Positions 1 to 8,365 of a stretch of 64,000 nucleotides of DNA are shown piece by piece. This stretch comes from Nonomuraea sp. PA05 (GTDB lineage: Bacteria > Actinomycetota > Actinomycetes > Streptosporangiales > Streptosporangiaceae), in the NCBI RefSeq assembly GCF_008086045.1, contig NZ_VSEY01000021.1:161485-225484 (forward strand). The letters are read 5' to 3'. The notes under the pieces are model-generated. The model had not been told where the DNA came from. It made no database searches and was given only the letters and a program-made list of their open reading frames with translations. Numbering within the stretch: position 1 is the stretch's first letter; every line of letters starts with the position of its first letter. The position numbers and the translations under genes are program-made.

Positions 1-167
1 CGCGTCGTCGTTGTCGGGCGATTGCGATGACTTACAGCCGATTTCGAGCGGCCGGCTCGTTCGGTGGTAGTGATCTGGCGGGTTTCGGGCTGACTTGTGG
101 GCATAACGGGGCCGGAAAGACGGTTGTACGGCGCTGTGGGGGCGCTGGAGCGCCGTTCACGCTCCGG

Positions 168-599
168 TCAACACGCACAGACGGCGCCGGAGATCGGTGC
201 CGTGAGCGCGTCCACCGGGCGACGTGTGACGCCTGAGGCGGTCTCGACGGGAAAGCCCTCCCGCGCCCAGTACTCGAAGCCGCCGATCATCTCCTTGACC
301 CGGTAACCCAGCTTGGCGAACTCCAGCGCGGCACGGGTGGCGCCGTTGCAGCCGGGGCCCCAGCAGTACGTGACGACCGTCGCGTCCTTGGCCACCATCG
401 CCTCGGCACTGGCGGCGATCTCGCGGGTCGGCAGGTGCACGGCGCCCTCGATGTGGCCCTGATCCCAGCTCTCGTGGCTGCGCGAGTCGACGACGACCAG
501 GCCGGGGGTGCCGGCGGCCAGGTCGGCGGCGACGTCGGAGACGTCGGTCTCGAAGGACAGGCGGGCGGCGAAGTGGGCGATGGCGGACTCGTTCTGCAT
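168..599 (-). CDS. Rhodanese-like domain protein
   Basis: A single rhodanese domain of 143 residues, probably a cytoplasmic sulfurtransferase or persulfide carrier. The family signature is visible as VVVDSR near residues 35-40, the GHIEGAVHLP motif near 48-57, and the active-site loop CWGPGC at residues 79-84, where Cys79 would carry the persulfide and Cys84 is a second nearby cysteine. I chose the ATG at 599 because the domain begins just after it; a longer reading to 725 adds 42 residues of low-complexity sequence and would run into the promoter of the divergent transporter. It is transcribed away from the EamA gene. The substrate is unknown. Confidence 0.85.
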   Translation of the reverse strand: MQNESAIAHFAARLSFETDVSDVAADLAAGTPGLVVVDSRSHESWDQGHIEGAVHLPTREIAASAEAMVAKDATVVTYCWGPGCNGATRAALEFAKLGYRVKEMIGGFEYWAREGFPVETASGVTRRPVDALTAPISGAVCAC

Positions 600-730
600 G
601 CCTCGATCCTGCCGTTCGCGCTGGTGACGCCACCAGTGGCACGAAAGCCGCCTATCGCTAATATCCCGCCACAGTCCGAAGTCTGATACTCGCGGGCTTT
701 TGTCGGTATTGCCCTGTAAGTTCATGAGTC

Positions 731-1672
731 ATGAGCGCGAACACCCCTGACAGCCGCCGGACCCTGATGGTCTGGGGCGCCCTGGCGATCGTCTACGTGG
801 TGTGGGGCTCGACCTACCTCGGCATCAAGATCGCCATCGAGACCATGCCGCCGCTGTTCCACGGCTCCCTCCGGTTCGTCTCCGCCGCCCTGCTGCTCGC
901 CGCCTTCCTGCTCGTCACCAAACGGCTGGCGCCCTTCAGGATGACGCTCAAGCAACTCGCCGGCGCCGCCCTCGTCGGGCTGCTGCTGCTCACCGGCGGC
1001 AACGGCATGGTCGCCGTCGCCGAGCAGCACATCTCCAGCGGCCTCGCCGCGCTGCTCGTCGCCTCCGTGCCGCTGTGGCTGGTCGTGCTCAGGCTCGCGT
1101 TCAGGGACCGGCCCGCGCTGCTGACGCTCGTCGGCGTGCTGGTCGGGTTCGGCGGGGTGGCCGCGCTGTCGCTGAACGGCGGTGGCGAGAGCGCCGGCAC
1201 GACCGGGATCGTGGTGATCCTGCTCGGGTCCGTGTCGTGGTCGCTCGGCTCGTTCCTGTCGTCGCGCATCCCGATGCCGCCCAACGTGTGGACCGCCAGC
1301 GCCGTCGAGATGCTCGCCGGCGGCGTCGGGCTGGCCGTCGTCAGCGCCTCCGTCGGGGAACGGCTCGACGTGGCGGCCATCTCCGGGCGGTCGTGGGCGG
1401 CGCTGGCGTACCTGATCCTGGTGGGGTCGCTCGTCGGGTTCACCGCCTACACGTGGCTGCTCGGCAACGCGCCCATCTCGCTCGTCTCGACGTACGCCTA
1501 CGTCAACCCGATCGTGGCCGTCATCCTGGGCGTGCTCGTCGTGAACGAGCACGTCACCCTGCAGATCGTGCTCGGCGGCCTGGTGATCCTGGTCGGCGTC
1601 GCCCTGGTCGTCTCCACGGAGCGGCGCGCCAGAGCCAGGGCCGTGCCGGAACCCGAAAAGGTCACCGCCTGA
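731..1672 (+). CDS. EamA/DMT-family exporter
   Basis: An inner-membrane protein of 313 residues with about ten hydrophobic helices, arranged as two EamA repeats, the standard size and architecture of the drug/metabolite transporter superfamily. The first helix carries the VVWGSTYLGIKIAIE motif typical of EamA proteins, and the second repeat begins near residue 155 (ILLGSVSWSLGSFLSSR). Members export amino acids, purines or drugs; nothing here fixes the substrate. The ATG at 731 lacks a strong Shine-Dalgarno sequence. It lies divergent to the rhodanese gene and 46 bp before the LPMO-like gene. Confidence 0.88.
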   Translation: MSANTPDSRRTLMVWGALAIVYVVWGSTYLGIKIAIETMPPLFHGSLRFVSAALLLAAFLLVTKRLAPFRMTLKQLAGAALVGLLLLTGGNGMVAVAEQHISSGLAALLVASVPLWLVVLRLAFRDRPALLTLVGVLVGFGGVAALSLNGGGESAGTTGIVVILLGSVSWSLGSFLSSRIPMPPNVWTASAVEMLAGGVGLAVVSASVGERLDVAAISGRSWAALAYLILVGSLVGFTAYTWLLGNAPISLVSTYAYVNPIVAVILGVLVVNEHVTLQIVLGGLVILVGVALVVSTERRARARAVPEPEKVTA

Positions 1673-1718
1673 ACCTGCGCCGCCGGAGGGCCGTACCTCC
1701 CGTGGGAGGTGCCGCCGG

Positions 1719-2507
1719 ATGTGGTCGTACCGGGTGGGTGTCGTGGTCGTGGCGTTGCTGCCGGGAGTTCTCGTGGCCGGTGCGCCCGCGGGCGCGCACG
1801 GCGCACTGGAGGACCCGCTCAGCCGGGCCGCCGCCTGCGGCTCAGAAGGGCCCGCGCGAACCGTCCGGTCCGCTGCCTGCCGGGCCGCGGTGCGGGCCGG
1901 CGGGGGTGTGCTGCCGCGGGGCTGGGACGAGGTGCGGGTCGCGGACGTGGGCGGGCGGGATCGGCGGGTGATCCCCGACGGGAAGCTGTGCAGCGGTGGG
2001 CTGGACGCGTTCAAGGGGCTCGACCTGGCTCGGGACGACTGGCCCGCCACCACTGTGCGGGCCGGGGCGCGGTTCGTCTTCAAGTACCGCGGCACCATTG
2101 CGCGCCGGGGGACGTTCCGGATGTTCGTCACCAAGAAGGGGTATCGGCCGGGGAAGCCGTTGAGGTGGGGCGATCTTGAGGGGGAGCCGTTTCTTGAGGC
2201 TCGGGATCCTGCGTTCAGGGATGGGAGTTATCGGATCTCGGGGCGGCTTCCTGCGCGGAGTGGGCGGCATCTGATCTACACGATCTGGCGGAACTCCGAC
2301 ACTCCGGATACCTACTACTCGTGCTCGGATGTGGTCTTCCGGCGGGCTGGCGCCTCCGGTGGGGCCGCCGCCGTGGGGGCGCCGGTCGTCGCGGCCGCGG
2401 CGGGTGGGGGCAGGGACGCGAGCTGGCTCGTCGGGGGCGCGACCGTGCTGGCCGGAGGCGCCGGGATCACCGGCCTCCTCATCGCCCGGCGACGCCGCGC
2501 GCGGTAG
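1719..2507 (+). CDS. AA10 lytic polysaccharide monooxygenase-like protein, membrane-anchored, brace His replaced
   Basis: 262 residues. A signal peptide ends at Ala26, giving mature His27, the N-terminal copper-brace histidine of AA10 enzymes (AHG, then DPLSR). Conserved family segments follow: the Cys40/Cys54 region, IPDGKLCSGG, FKGLDLARDDWP, and the C-terminal LIYTIWRNSDTPDTYYSCSDV. A hydrophobic segment near 235-255 followed by RRRRAR suggests membrane anchoring. The second brace histidine, normally in an apHkG-type motif before the central beta strand, is Arg129 here (TIARRGTFR; codon CGC at 2103-2105). Copper oxygenase activity is therefore doubtful; a chitin- or glycan-binding role is an alternative. 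Start supported by GGGAGG nine bases upstream. Confidence 0.85.
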   Translation: MWSYRVGVVVVALLPGVLVAGAPAGAHGALEDPLSRAAACGSEGPARTVRSAACRAAVRAGGGVLPRGWDEVRVADVGGRDRRVIPDGKLCSGGLDAFKGLDLARDDWPATTVRAGARFVFKYRGTIARRGTFRMFVTKKGYRPGKPLRWGDLEGEPFLEARDPAFRDGSYRISGRLPARSGRHLIYTIWRNSDTPDTYYSCSDVVFRRAGASGGAAAVGAPVVAAAAGGGRDASWLVGGATVLAGGAGITGLLIARRRRAR

Positions 2508-2584
2508 ACGGGGGTCGCGGGCGCAACGCGGAGGCGGGCGCGTGGCGGACGCGGCGCGATGGCGGGTGCGGCGGGAAGGCGGGT

Positions 2585-3157
2585 TCAGGTGAGGGCGGCG
2601 GTGGCGGTCTTGAGGTCGTGCAGTGACTGGCGGGCGAGGGCGGCGAAGCCCTGGTCGTTGGCCGGGTCGACCCACCGCGTGTAGGCGTTGCGGAGGGCGA
2701 GGCAGCCGACCTCCGCCGCCAGGCTCGCGGCCGGGTCGGGGACGCCGCGTTCGCGCAACGCGTCCGCCATGGACGCGGTGAGCGCGGCCATCTTGAGCAG
2801 TTCGCGCTCCCGCAGGTCGTCATGGCTGACGACGATGGCCTGGCGTTGACGGGCCCAGCCGTGCCGTTCGGTGTTGAAGACGCTCGCCAGCGCCTCCAGC
2901 CCCGCGCCGAGCGCCTCGATCGGCGTAGCTTCGGCGGGGGCGCTCGCGATGGCGTCGGCGAAGAGGCGGTTGAGCACGTCCTGGCCGCCGAAGAGCACTT
3001 CCCGCTTGTCGCTGAAGTGCCGGAAGAAGCTGCTCTTGGCCAGCCCCGCCCGCTCGGCGATCTCCGCCGCGGTGGTGCTGTCGTAGCCGCGCTCGACGAA
3101 CAGCTCCAGTGCCGCCCGTTCCAGGCGTTCGCGTGCGTTCGGCTCCCATCGTGCCAT
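2585..3157 (-). CDS. TetR-family transcriptional regulator
   Basis: 190 residues with an N-terminal TetR helix-turn-helix at about residues 10-55 (TTAAEIAERAGLAKSSFFRH) and a variable ligand-binding C-terminal half. It is divergent from the SDR-type oxidoreductase gene at 3248, and the 90-bp gap carries a long inverted repeat (3174-3223), so it most likely represses both genes. The inducer is unknown; the paired oxidoreductase suggests a small electrophile or carbonyl compound, which is inference only. Confidence 0.88.
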   Translation of the reverse strand: MARWEPNARERLERAALELFVERGYDSTTAAEIAERAGLAKSSFFRHFSDKREVLFGGQDVLNRLFADAIASAPAEATPIEALGAGLEALASVFNTERHGWARQRQAIVVSHDDLRERELLKMAALTASMADALRERGVPDPAASLAAEVGCLALRNAYTRWVDPANDQGFAALARQSLHDLKTATAALT

Positions 3158-3173
3158 GGTCGGATTCTAGCGC

Positions 3174-3223
3174 GATGAGACTCGGTCCCGTCGCATGCTA
3201 CGGTGATAAGACCAAGTCCCATC
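3174..3223. promoter_or_regulatory. Probable TetR operator dyad
   Basis: Two 14-bp arms, GATGAGACTCGGTC at 3174-3187 and GACCAAGTCCCATC at 3210-3223, are inverted repeats with two mismatches, separated by 22 bp. They lie between the divergent TetR gene and the SDR gene. A TACGGT hexamer at about 3199-3204 lies between the arms and could be a -10 element. The arrangement fits autorepression plus control of the partner gene. Confidence 0.55.
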
Positions 3224-3247
3224 ACTGAGGGCCTAGGAGGCTTCCCC

Positions 3248-4159
3248 ATGCGTGTTCTCGTCACCGGAGCCAGCGGCCACATCGGCTCCGCCGTCGTCCC
3301 CGAGCTGCTCTCCGCCGGTCACGAGGTCGTCGGCCTCGCCCGTTCCGAGGCTTCCGCCGCAGCGCTGGAGGCGCTCGGCGCCGAGGTCAGGCGCGGCGAC
3401 CTCGACGACCTCGACGGCCTGCGCGAGGCCGCCTCCGCCGCCGACGGCGTCATCCACCTCGCGTTCGAGCACGACGCCATGATGGCCGGCGACTTCGGCA
3501 CCGCCGTCGAGGCCGACCTGGCGGCGCTGCGGGCGTTCCGTGAGGCGCTCGCCGGCACCGGCAAGCCGTTCGTCGGCACGGCGGGGACGGCGGTGCTGGC
3601 GCACCCGTCAGGACGCACCGGCACCGAGGAGCACGTGCTGCCCTCCGGCGCCGGGCTGCACGCCAGGATCGGCGCCGAGAACTACGCGATCGAGCTGGCC
3701 GCGAGCGACATCAGGGCCTCGGTCGTCCGGCTTCCCCCGACCGTGCACAGCGAGCTGGACCGCGGCGGCTTCATCCCGCTGATCATCGCCGCCGCGCGGG
3801 CCGCCGGCGTGTCCGGTTACCTGGGTGACGGCGCCAACCGCTGGCCCGCCGTCCACACCCGCGATGCCGCCCGCGTCTACCGGCTGGCCCTGGAGCAGGC
3901 GCCCGCGGCAGCGCGGCTGCACGCCGTGGGCGACGAGGGCGTGCCGTTCCTGAAGATCGCCGAGGTCATCGGCCGCCGCCTGGACGTGCCCGTCGCCGCC
4001 ATCCCGTCCGACCAGGCCGAGGCCCACTTCGGCTTCCTCGCGGGCATCGTGCCGCTCGACAACCCGGCCTCCAGCGAGCGCACCCGGCGCCTGCTGGGCT
4101 GGCAGCCGGCCCACCCCGGCCTCCTCGCCGACCTCGACCTGGGCCACTACTTCGCCTGA
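3248..4159 (+). CDS. NAD-dependent epimerase/dehydratase-type SDR (extended SDR)
   Basis: 303 residues. The N-terminus has the extended-SDR dinucleotide motif VTGASGHIGSAV (residues 4-15), followed by an acidic RGDLDDLDG segment and a Rossmann core; the NmrA/epimerase family is the best fit. The catalytic YxxxK is recognisable as the ENYAIEL region, which is not canonical, so substrate and activity are open. Start is ATG 3248, with AGGAGG seven bases upstream, rather than an upstream in-frame codon at 3203. It is divergent from its likely TetR repressor. Its stop codon lies in the first unit of a 28-bp tandem repeat. Confidence 0.85.
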   Translation: MRVLVTGASGHIGSAVVPELLSAGHEVVGLARSEASAAALEALGAEVRRGDLDDLDGLREAASAADGVIHLAFEHDAMMAGDFGTAVEADLAALRAFREALAGTGKPFVGTAGTAVLAHPSGRTGTEEHVLPSGAGLHARIGAENYAIELAASDIRASVVRLPPTVHSELDRGGFIPLIIAAARAAGVSGYLGDGANRWPAVHTRDAARVYRLALEQAPAAARLHAVGDEGVPFLKIAEVIGRRLDVPVAAIPSDQAEAHFGFLAGIVPLDNPASSERTRRLLGWQPAHPGLLADLDLGHYFA

Positions 4160-4218
4160 ACCCGACCTGGGCCACTACCTCGCCTGACCTTGACCTGGGC
4201 CGCTACTTCGAGTGAAGG
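4135..4218. repeat. Tandem repeat, 3 x 28 bp, spanning two convergent stop codons
   Basis: Three copies of a 28-bp unit (core GACCTGGGCCACTACTTCG) start at 4135, 4163 and 4191. Copy 1 contains the last codons and TGA of the SDR gene. Copy 3 contains, on the other strand, the last codons and TAG of hisC. The sequence between the two convergent genes therefore consists entirely of this repeat. Confidence 0.9.
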
Positions 4219-5267
4219 AACTCCCCCGCCGCGGCGAGGAACGCGTCGTTCGCCTCCGGCGTGCCGATCGACACCCGCACGCCCTCCTCCCCGTACGGTC
4301 GCACCGCCACGCCCTGCGACGCGCAGTCCTCGGCGAAGACGGGGGTGCGCGCACCGAGGCGCAGCCAGACGAAGTTCGCCTCGGTGGGCGGCACCGTCCA
4401 GCCCTGCGCGATGAGCGCCTCCCGCACCCGCGTGCGCTCCTTGACCACCGCTTCGACGCGCTCCTGCAGCTCGTCCTCGGCCCGCAGCGAGGCGATGGCG
4501 GCGATCTGGGCGAGATGGTTGACCGCGAACGGGATGACCGTCTTGCGGACGGCCGTCGCCACCGGCTCGGGCGCGATCAGGTAGCCGACCCGCAGGCCGG
4601 CCAGCCCGTACGCCTTGGAGAAGGTGCGCAGGACGGCGACGTTCGGCCGCTCGCGGTAGAGCGTGAGGCCGTCGGGGACGTCCTCGTCGCGCACGTACTC
4701 GCGGTAGGCCTCGTCCAGCACCACCAGCACGTCCTCGGGCACCCGGTCGAGGAACGACTCCAGCGCGCCCCGGCGGATGGCGGTGCCCGTCGGGTTGTTC
4801 GGGTTGCACACGAAGATCATGCTGGTTCTGTCGGTGACCGCCTCGGCCATGGCGTCCAGGTCGTGGTCCTCGCCCGCCAGCGGCACCATCACGGACTTCA
4901 CCCCGGCCAGGTCGGCCAGCAGCGGGTACGCCTCGAACGACCGCCACGCGTACACGACCTCGACGCCCGGCTCCCCCACCGACTCGAAGAGCTGCTGCGC
5001 CACCGTCACGGACCCGGGGCCGAGCGCGACGTGCTCGGCCGGCACGTCGAAGCGCTCCGCGATGGCCTCGGTCAGCTTGACGGAGCCAGGGTCGGGGTAG
5101 CGGTTGACCTGCCGCGCGCCCTCGGCGATGGCCTCGACCACGGAAGGCAGCGGGTCGTACGGGGATTCGTTGGAGGACAGCTTGTACGAACGCCCGTCGG
5201 GGGCGGCGACGGCCTTGCCCGGCTTGTAGGCGGCCATGGTGTCCAGGATGTGGCGGAAACGAGGCAT
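4203..5267 (-). CDS. hisC: Histidinol-phosphate/aromatic aminotransferase
   Basis: A PLP-dependent class I/II aminotransferase of 354 residues, the usual length for HisC. Motifs include SSNESPYDPLP near 31-41, YPDPGS, CNPNNPTG near 154-161, the DEAY cofactor motif near 185-188, and the PLP lysine in FSKAYGLAGLRVGY (Lys218). It would convert imidazole-acetol phosphate to histidinol phosphate; actinomycete paralogues outside the his operon often act as aromatic aminotransferases (Pat), and no other his genes are present here. The last residues and stop lie within the 28-bp repeat. Confidence 0.85.
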   Translation of the reverse strand: MPRFRHILDTMAAYKPGKAVAAPDGRSYKLSSNESPYDPLPSVVEAIAEGARQVNRYPDPGSVKLTEAIAERFDVPAEHVALGPGSVTVAQQLFESVGEPGVEVVYAWRSFEAYPLLADLAGVKSVMVPLAGEDHDLDAMAEAVTDRTSMIFVCNPNNPTGTAIRRGALESFLDRVPEDVLVVLDEAYREYVRDEDVPDGLTLYRERPNVAVLRTFSKAYGLAGLRVGYLIAPEPVATAVRKTVIPFAVNHLAQIAAIASLRAEDELQERVEAVVKERTRVREALIAQGWTVPPTEANFVWLRLGARTPVFAEDCASQGVAVRPYGEEGVRVSIGTPEANDAFLAAAGEFLHSK

Positions 5268-5288
5268 GGCATCACTTTAGATGAGGCG

Positions 5289-6869
5289 TCACCCTGTGCC
5301 CGCTGCCTGCCTGCGCTTTCCCAGTGCCGCCGCGACCAGCCTGGCGGCCTTGTCGGCGGCGGCGTGGCCGCGCTGCGGGCTCTGCATCGTGACGGTCACC
5401 GAGACGTTCGCCACCACGAAAGCGATCTTGGTGGTGGTGACCGGGGAGCCCTGCCACATCGGACCCGTGTGGCTGAACGCGTCGTCGCCGACCGCCGGGC
5501 CCTGGCGGACCTTGGTGCCGGGGGTGCGTTTGGGTTCGTCCCGCATGAACTTCAGGGTCTGCTGGTGCATCATGGCGGCCGTTGACGCGTTCGGGGCGCG
5601 GTAGGCCATCACTGACAGGGTTTGGTAGTCGCCGCCGCGCCAGGTGCAGCTCGCCTCCACCAGCCATTGGCGTTTGGCCGAGTGGGCGAAGAGGGAGCGG
5701 ACCTGGGCGTTCGTCAGCAGGTCGCAGGCTTCGAACTCGCCGATCAGGGCGGGTGGTGGTTTCGAGGGTGTGGGGGTGGCCGGGCGAGGGGTGGGGGTGG
5801 AGGTGTTCCGCGGGGTCAGGGCGTAGCCGATGAGGCGGATGGCGTTCGGATAGATCTGCGGGATGACCACGACGAGTGCGGCGGCCGTCAGGGTGAGGGC
5901 GAGGGCGGTGGCGAGGATGACCTTGGAGCGGCGGTGACGGAGGCGCGACGGGATGGTCGGTGCCGGTCCGGAGGCCAGGCCGGGCGGATGGGGGGTTCGG
6001 GTGCTTGGGGCACCGGTCAGGGATTGAGCCAAGGGCCGGCCCTCGCCGGGAGGTGCGGCGGCGCCCTGTGCGATGGTGGCCAGCCAGGCGCTCGCCTGTT
6101 CCGGGGAGCAGCGCCGTCCCGGGTCCTTGTCCAGGATCGCGGCCAGCACCGGCCCGAGCGGCCCCGCCAGCCGGAACGGGGCAGGCTCCTGCATCAGCAC
6201 CGCCGCCAGCGCTGCCGCCTCGTTGTGCCGCGAGAACGGCGGGGCGCCTTCCACCGCCGTGAACAGCGTGGCGCCGAGCGACCACAGGTCGGCGGGCGGC
6301 CCGTCTGTCTCGCCGCGCAGCCGCTCGGGGGCGATGTAGCCGGGCGAGCCGCTCAGCAGCCCCGTCTGGGTGAGCGCGACGTCGCCCGCGATGGTGGCGA
6401 TGCCGAAGTCGGTCAGCAGGACGCGGCCGTCGTCGGTGAGCATCACGTTCGCGGGCTTGACGTCGCGGTGCAGGATGCCCGACGCGTGGGCGGCCGACAG
6501 CGCCTCGATCATCCGCAGGCCGATCCCGGCGACCCGGCCCGGCGGCAGGGGGCCTTCGTCGCGTACCACCCGGTCGAGGGAGCGGCCCCGGACGAGCTCC
6601 ATGACGATCCAGGGGCGTCCGTCGTCGAGCACCACGTCGTGCACGGTCACGATGGAGGGGTGGTCACGCAGCGCCGCCGCGGCCCGCGCCTCGCGCAGCG
6701 TGCGGTCCACCAGCTCGGTGTGCTCGGCCTCGCCGAGGTTCGGCGGGAGCTTGACCTCCTTGATCGCCACTTCCTGGCGGAGCAGCTCGTCCATGGCCCG
6801 CCAGACGGTGCCCATGCCGCCCTGCCCCAGCTCCGTCAGCAGCCGGTAGCGGCCCGCGAGCAGCGTCAC
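5289..6869 (-). CDS. Membrane Ser/Thr protein kinase with extracellular sensor domain
   Basis: 526 residues. The N-terminal Hanks-type kinase domain (about 8-265) is complete: GQGGMG loop at 15-20, Lys37 in VAIK, HRDVKPAN with Asp136, and DFG at 154-156. A Pro/Ser-rich juxtamembrane stretch leads to one transmembrane helix near 310-335. After a Thr/Pro linker, the extracellular part has the EACDLLT and CTW motifs seen in DUF3558-type secreted domains. It probably senses an envelope signal and phosphorylates cytoplasmic targets. Start is GTG 6869. It runs in the same direction as hisC, 21 bp downstream, but the link is unclear. Confidence 0.9.
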   Translation of the reverse strand: MTLLAGRYRLLTELGQGGMGTVWRAMDELLRQEVAIKEVKLPPNLGEAEHTELVDRTLREARAAAALRDHPSIVTVHDVVLDDGRPWIVMELVRGRSLDRVVRDEGPLPPGRVAGIGLRMIEALSAAHASGILHRDVKPANVMLTDDGRVLLTDFGIATIAGDVALTQTGLLSGSPGYIAPERLRGETDGPPADLWSLGATLFTAVEGAPPFSRHNEAAALAAVLMQEPAPFRLAGPLGPVLAAILDKDPGRRCSPEQASAWLATIAQGAAAPPGEGRPLAQSLTGAPSTRTPHPPGLASGPAPTIPSRLRHRRSKVILATALALTLTAAALVVVIPQIYPNAIRLIGYALTPRNTSTPTPRPATPTPSKPPPALIGEFEACDLLTNAQVRSLFAHSAKRQWLVEASCTWRGGDYQTLSVMAYRAPNASTAAMMHQQTLKFMRDEPKRTPGTKVRQGPAVGDDAFSHTGPMWQGSPVTTTKIAFVVANVSVTVTMQSPQRGHAAADKAARLVAAALGKRRQAAGTG

Positions 6870-6978
6870 CGCGCCGCCGCCGTCGCGATCAACCGTCGTC
6901 TCCTTGCCGCCGGGGGGTTCGGGCAGTTCCGATCCTAGAGCGCACCAGCGACATGCGTCACTGATTCATCACCTTTTG

Positions 6979-7194
6979 TCACCTGGCTGGGGCTTCGGCC
7001 CTCAACACGTGCTCCGCGCGGCTCCTGATCAGAAGGATCTGAGGGGTGGAGGCGCTGGGATGGGTGTAGGTGACGGCTGCGGGGAGGTGAATGGCCGGGC
7101 GTTCACGGTGGGGCGGCAGGCCGATTCCGGTCACCGCGGCGAGCAACGCCGTCACGGCGATGGCGGTGAGGAGCAGGAGAAGAAGCGCGGGCAT
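6979..7194 (-). CDS. Small membrane protein, hypothetical
   Basis: 71 residues beginning MPALLLLLLTAIAVTALLAA, one strong transmembrane or signal segment, followed by a polar tail rich in His, Arg and Pro. I do not recognise a family. It lies between the LysR gene and the kinase on the same strand. A longer reading starts at 7233. Coding status is uncertain, as it rests on the coherent hydrophobic N-terminus alone. Confidence 0.4.
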   Translation of the reverse strand: MPALLLLLLTAIAVTALLAAVTGIGLPPHRERPAIHLPAAVTYTHPSASTPQILLIRSRAEHVLRAEAPAR

Positions 7195-7302
7195 GCGACG
7201 GCCATGCGGGCGGATGATGTCGGAGCAAGTCATGCCGTTTCCCGTGATCGGCGGAATCGTCCTCCGTGATTCGACGGTGAAGGCGACTTGGATGGCGCCG
7301 TT

Positions 7303-8229
7303 CTATCCGGCCCCGCGCACCAGGAACTCCTGCGCGGACTTCCGGAAGCCGGCCACCAGCGGATCCCGATCACCCTCGCGCCCCACGACCACCACCTGGC
7401 AAGGCTCGACGCCCTCGATGGGCACGGTGACCAGATCGTCCCGCAACGTGACACGCCGGTCGCCGGCCGGCACGACGGCGATGGCCCGCCCCTCGGCGAC
7501 GAGTTCGAGCTTGTCCTCGAACGTCTCGACGACCAGGGCCAGCGGCGCGGGATGCCCGTCGCCCCGGGGTTCGAGCCGCCAGAAGTGCGCCCACGACGGG
7601 GCGACACCGGCACACGCCACCAGCGGATCGCCCTCGAAGTCGTCCGGGCTGACCGACTCCTTCCCCGCGAGGCGGTGGCCGGCGGGCACGAGCAGGACCC
7701 GGGGCTCGTCGTACAGGACGGTCGCGCTCAGGCCGTCGTCCGGGATGGGCAGCGGCGTCCGGGCGACGAGCACGTCCACCTGGCCGTCGAGCAGGGCACG
7801 GCCCTCGTCCCAGTCGAGGTGGCGGGTGCGGACGTGGGCGTCGGGGTGGCGGCGGCGCAGGTCGCGTACCGCCGGGGTGATGACGAGATCCTCAAGGTAG
7901 CCGATGGTGATCGTGCGCGGCGGCGCCGCGGCTCGCGCGGTGAGAGCCGCCTGGTGGGCGGCGTGCAGCAGTGCCTGCGCCTTCGGCAGGAACGCCGCGC
8001 CGGCCGCGGTGAGACGACTGCCCTGGGAGGTGCGTTCGAGCAGGCGGACCCCGAGCACGTCCTCCAGCCGCTGGATCTGACGGCTCAGGTGAGGCTGCGC
8101 GAGATGCAGCGCGGCGGCCGCGCGGGCGAAGTTGAGATGCTCGGCGACGACCGTGAAGTATCGGACCAGCCGCAGATCGAGGTCCGCGCCGGAGTCGGCC
8201 GGCGAGGGAAACTCCACGATTTCGGACAC
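7303..8229 (-). CDS. LysR-family transcriptional regulator
   Basis: 308 residues. The LysR winged HTH occupies about residues 18-77 (LDLRLVRYFTVVAEHLNFAR, then AAAALHLAQPHLSRQIQRLE), followed by a periplasmic-binding-like effector domain. It is divergent from the SDR gene at 8366, with 136 bp between them, the classic arrangement in which LysR controls the neighbouring enzyme gene. The co-inducer is unknown. Confidence 0.9.
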   Translation of the reverse strand: MSEIVEFPSPADSGADLDLRLVRYFTVVAEHLNFARAAAALHLAQPHLSRQIQRLEDVLGVRLLERTSQGSRLTAAGAAFLPKAQALLHAAHQAALTARAAAPPRTITIGYLEDLVITPAVRDLRRRHPDAHVRTRHLDWDEGRALLDGQVDVLVARTPLPIPDDGLSATVLYDEPRVLLVPAGHRLAGKESVSPDDFEGDPLVACAGVAPSWAHFWRLEPRGDGHPAPLALVVETFEDKLELVAEGRAIAVVPAGDRRVTLRDDLVTVPIEGVEPCQVVVVGREGDRDPLVAGFRKSAQEFLVRGAG

Positions 8230-8257
8230 GTTCTTACTCTACTCGTCATACGGATTC

Positions 8258-8273
8258 TGCATGTCGAGGTGCA
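8258..8273. promoter_or_regulatory. Imperfect dyad in LysR/SDR intergenic region
   Basis: TGCATGTCGAGGTGCA is a 16-bp dyad with 6 of 8 arm positions matching. It lies just upstream of the LysR start and within the divergent promoter region, a plausible LysR contact site. The support is position and partial symmetry only. Confidence 0.3.
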
Positions 8274-8365
8274 TAACAGGTCTTGGACACGCAGCTCAGA
8301 GCGTTGTTGACTCGGTGGTGTCCCGCAGAGGCGGCGACCGTATCGCTTGATAGGAGCACACCGAT

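Noticed and set aside
722..2134. A 470-codon open frame on the minus strand
   Set aside because: It is antisense to the EamA and LPMO-like genes, has low-complexity composition, no family and no start signal; a GC-rich shadow.
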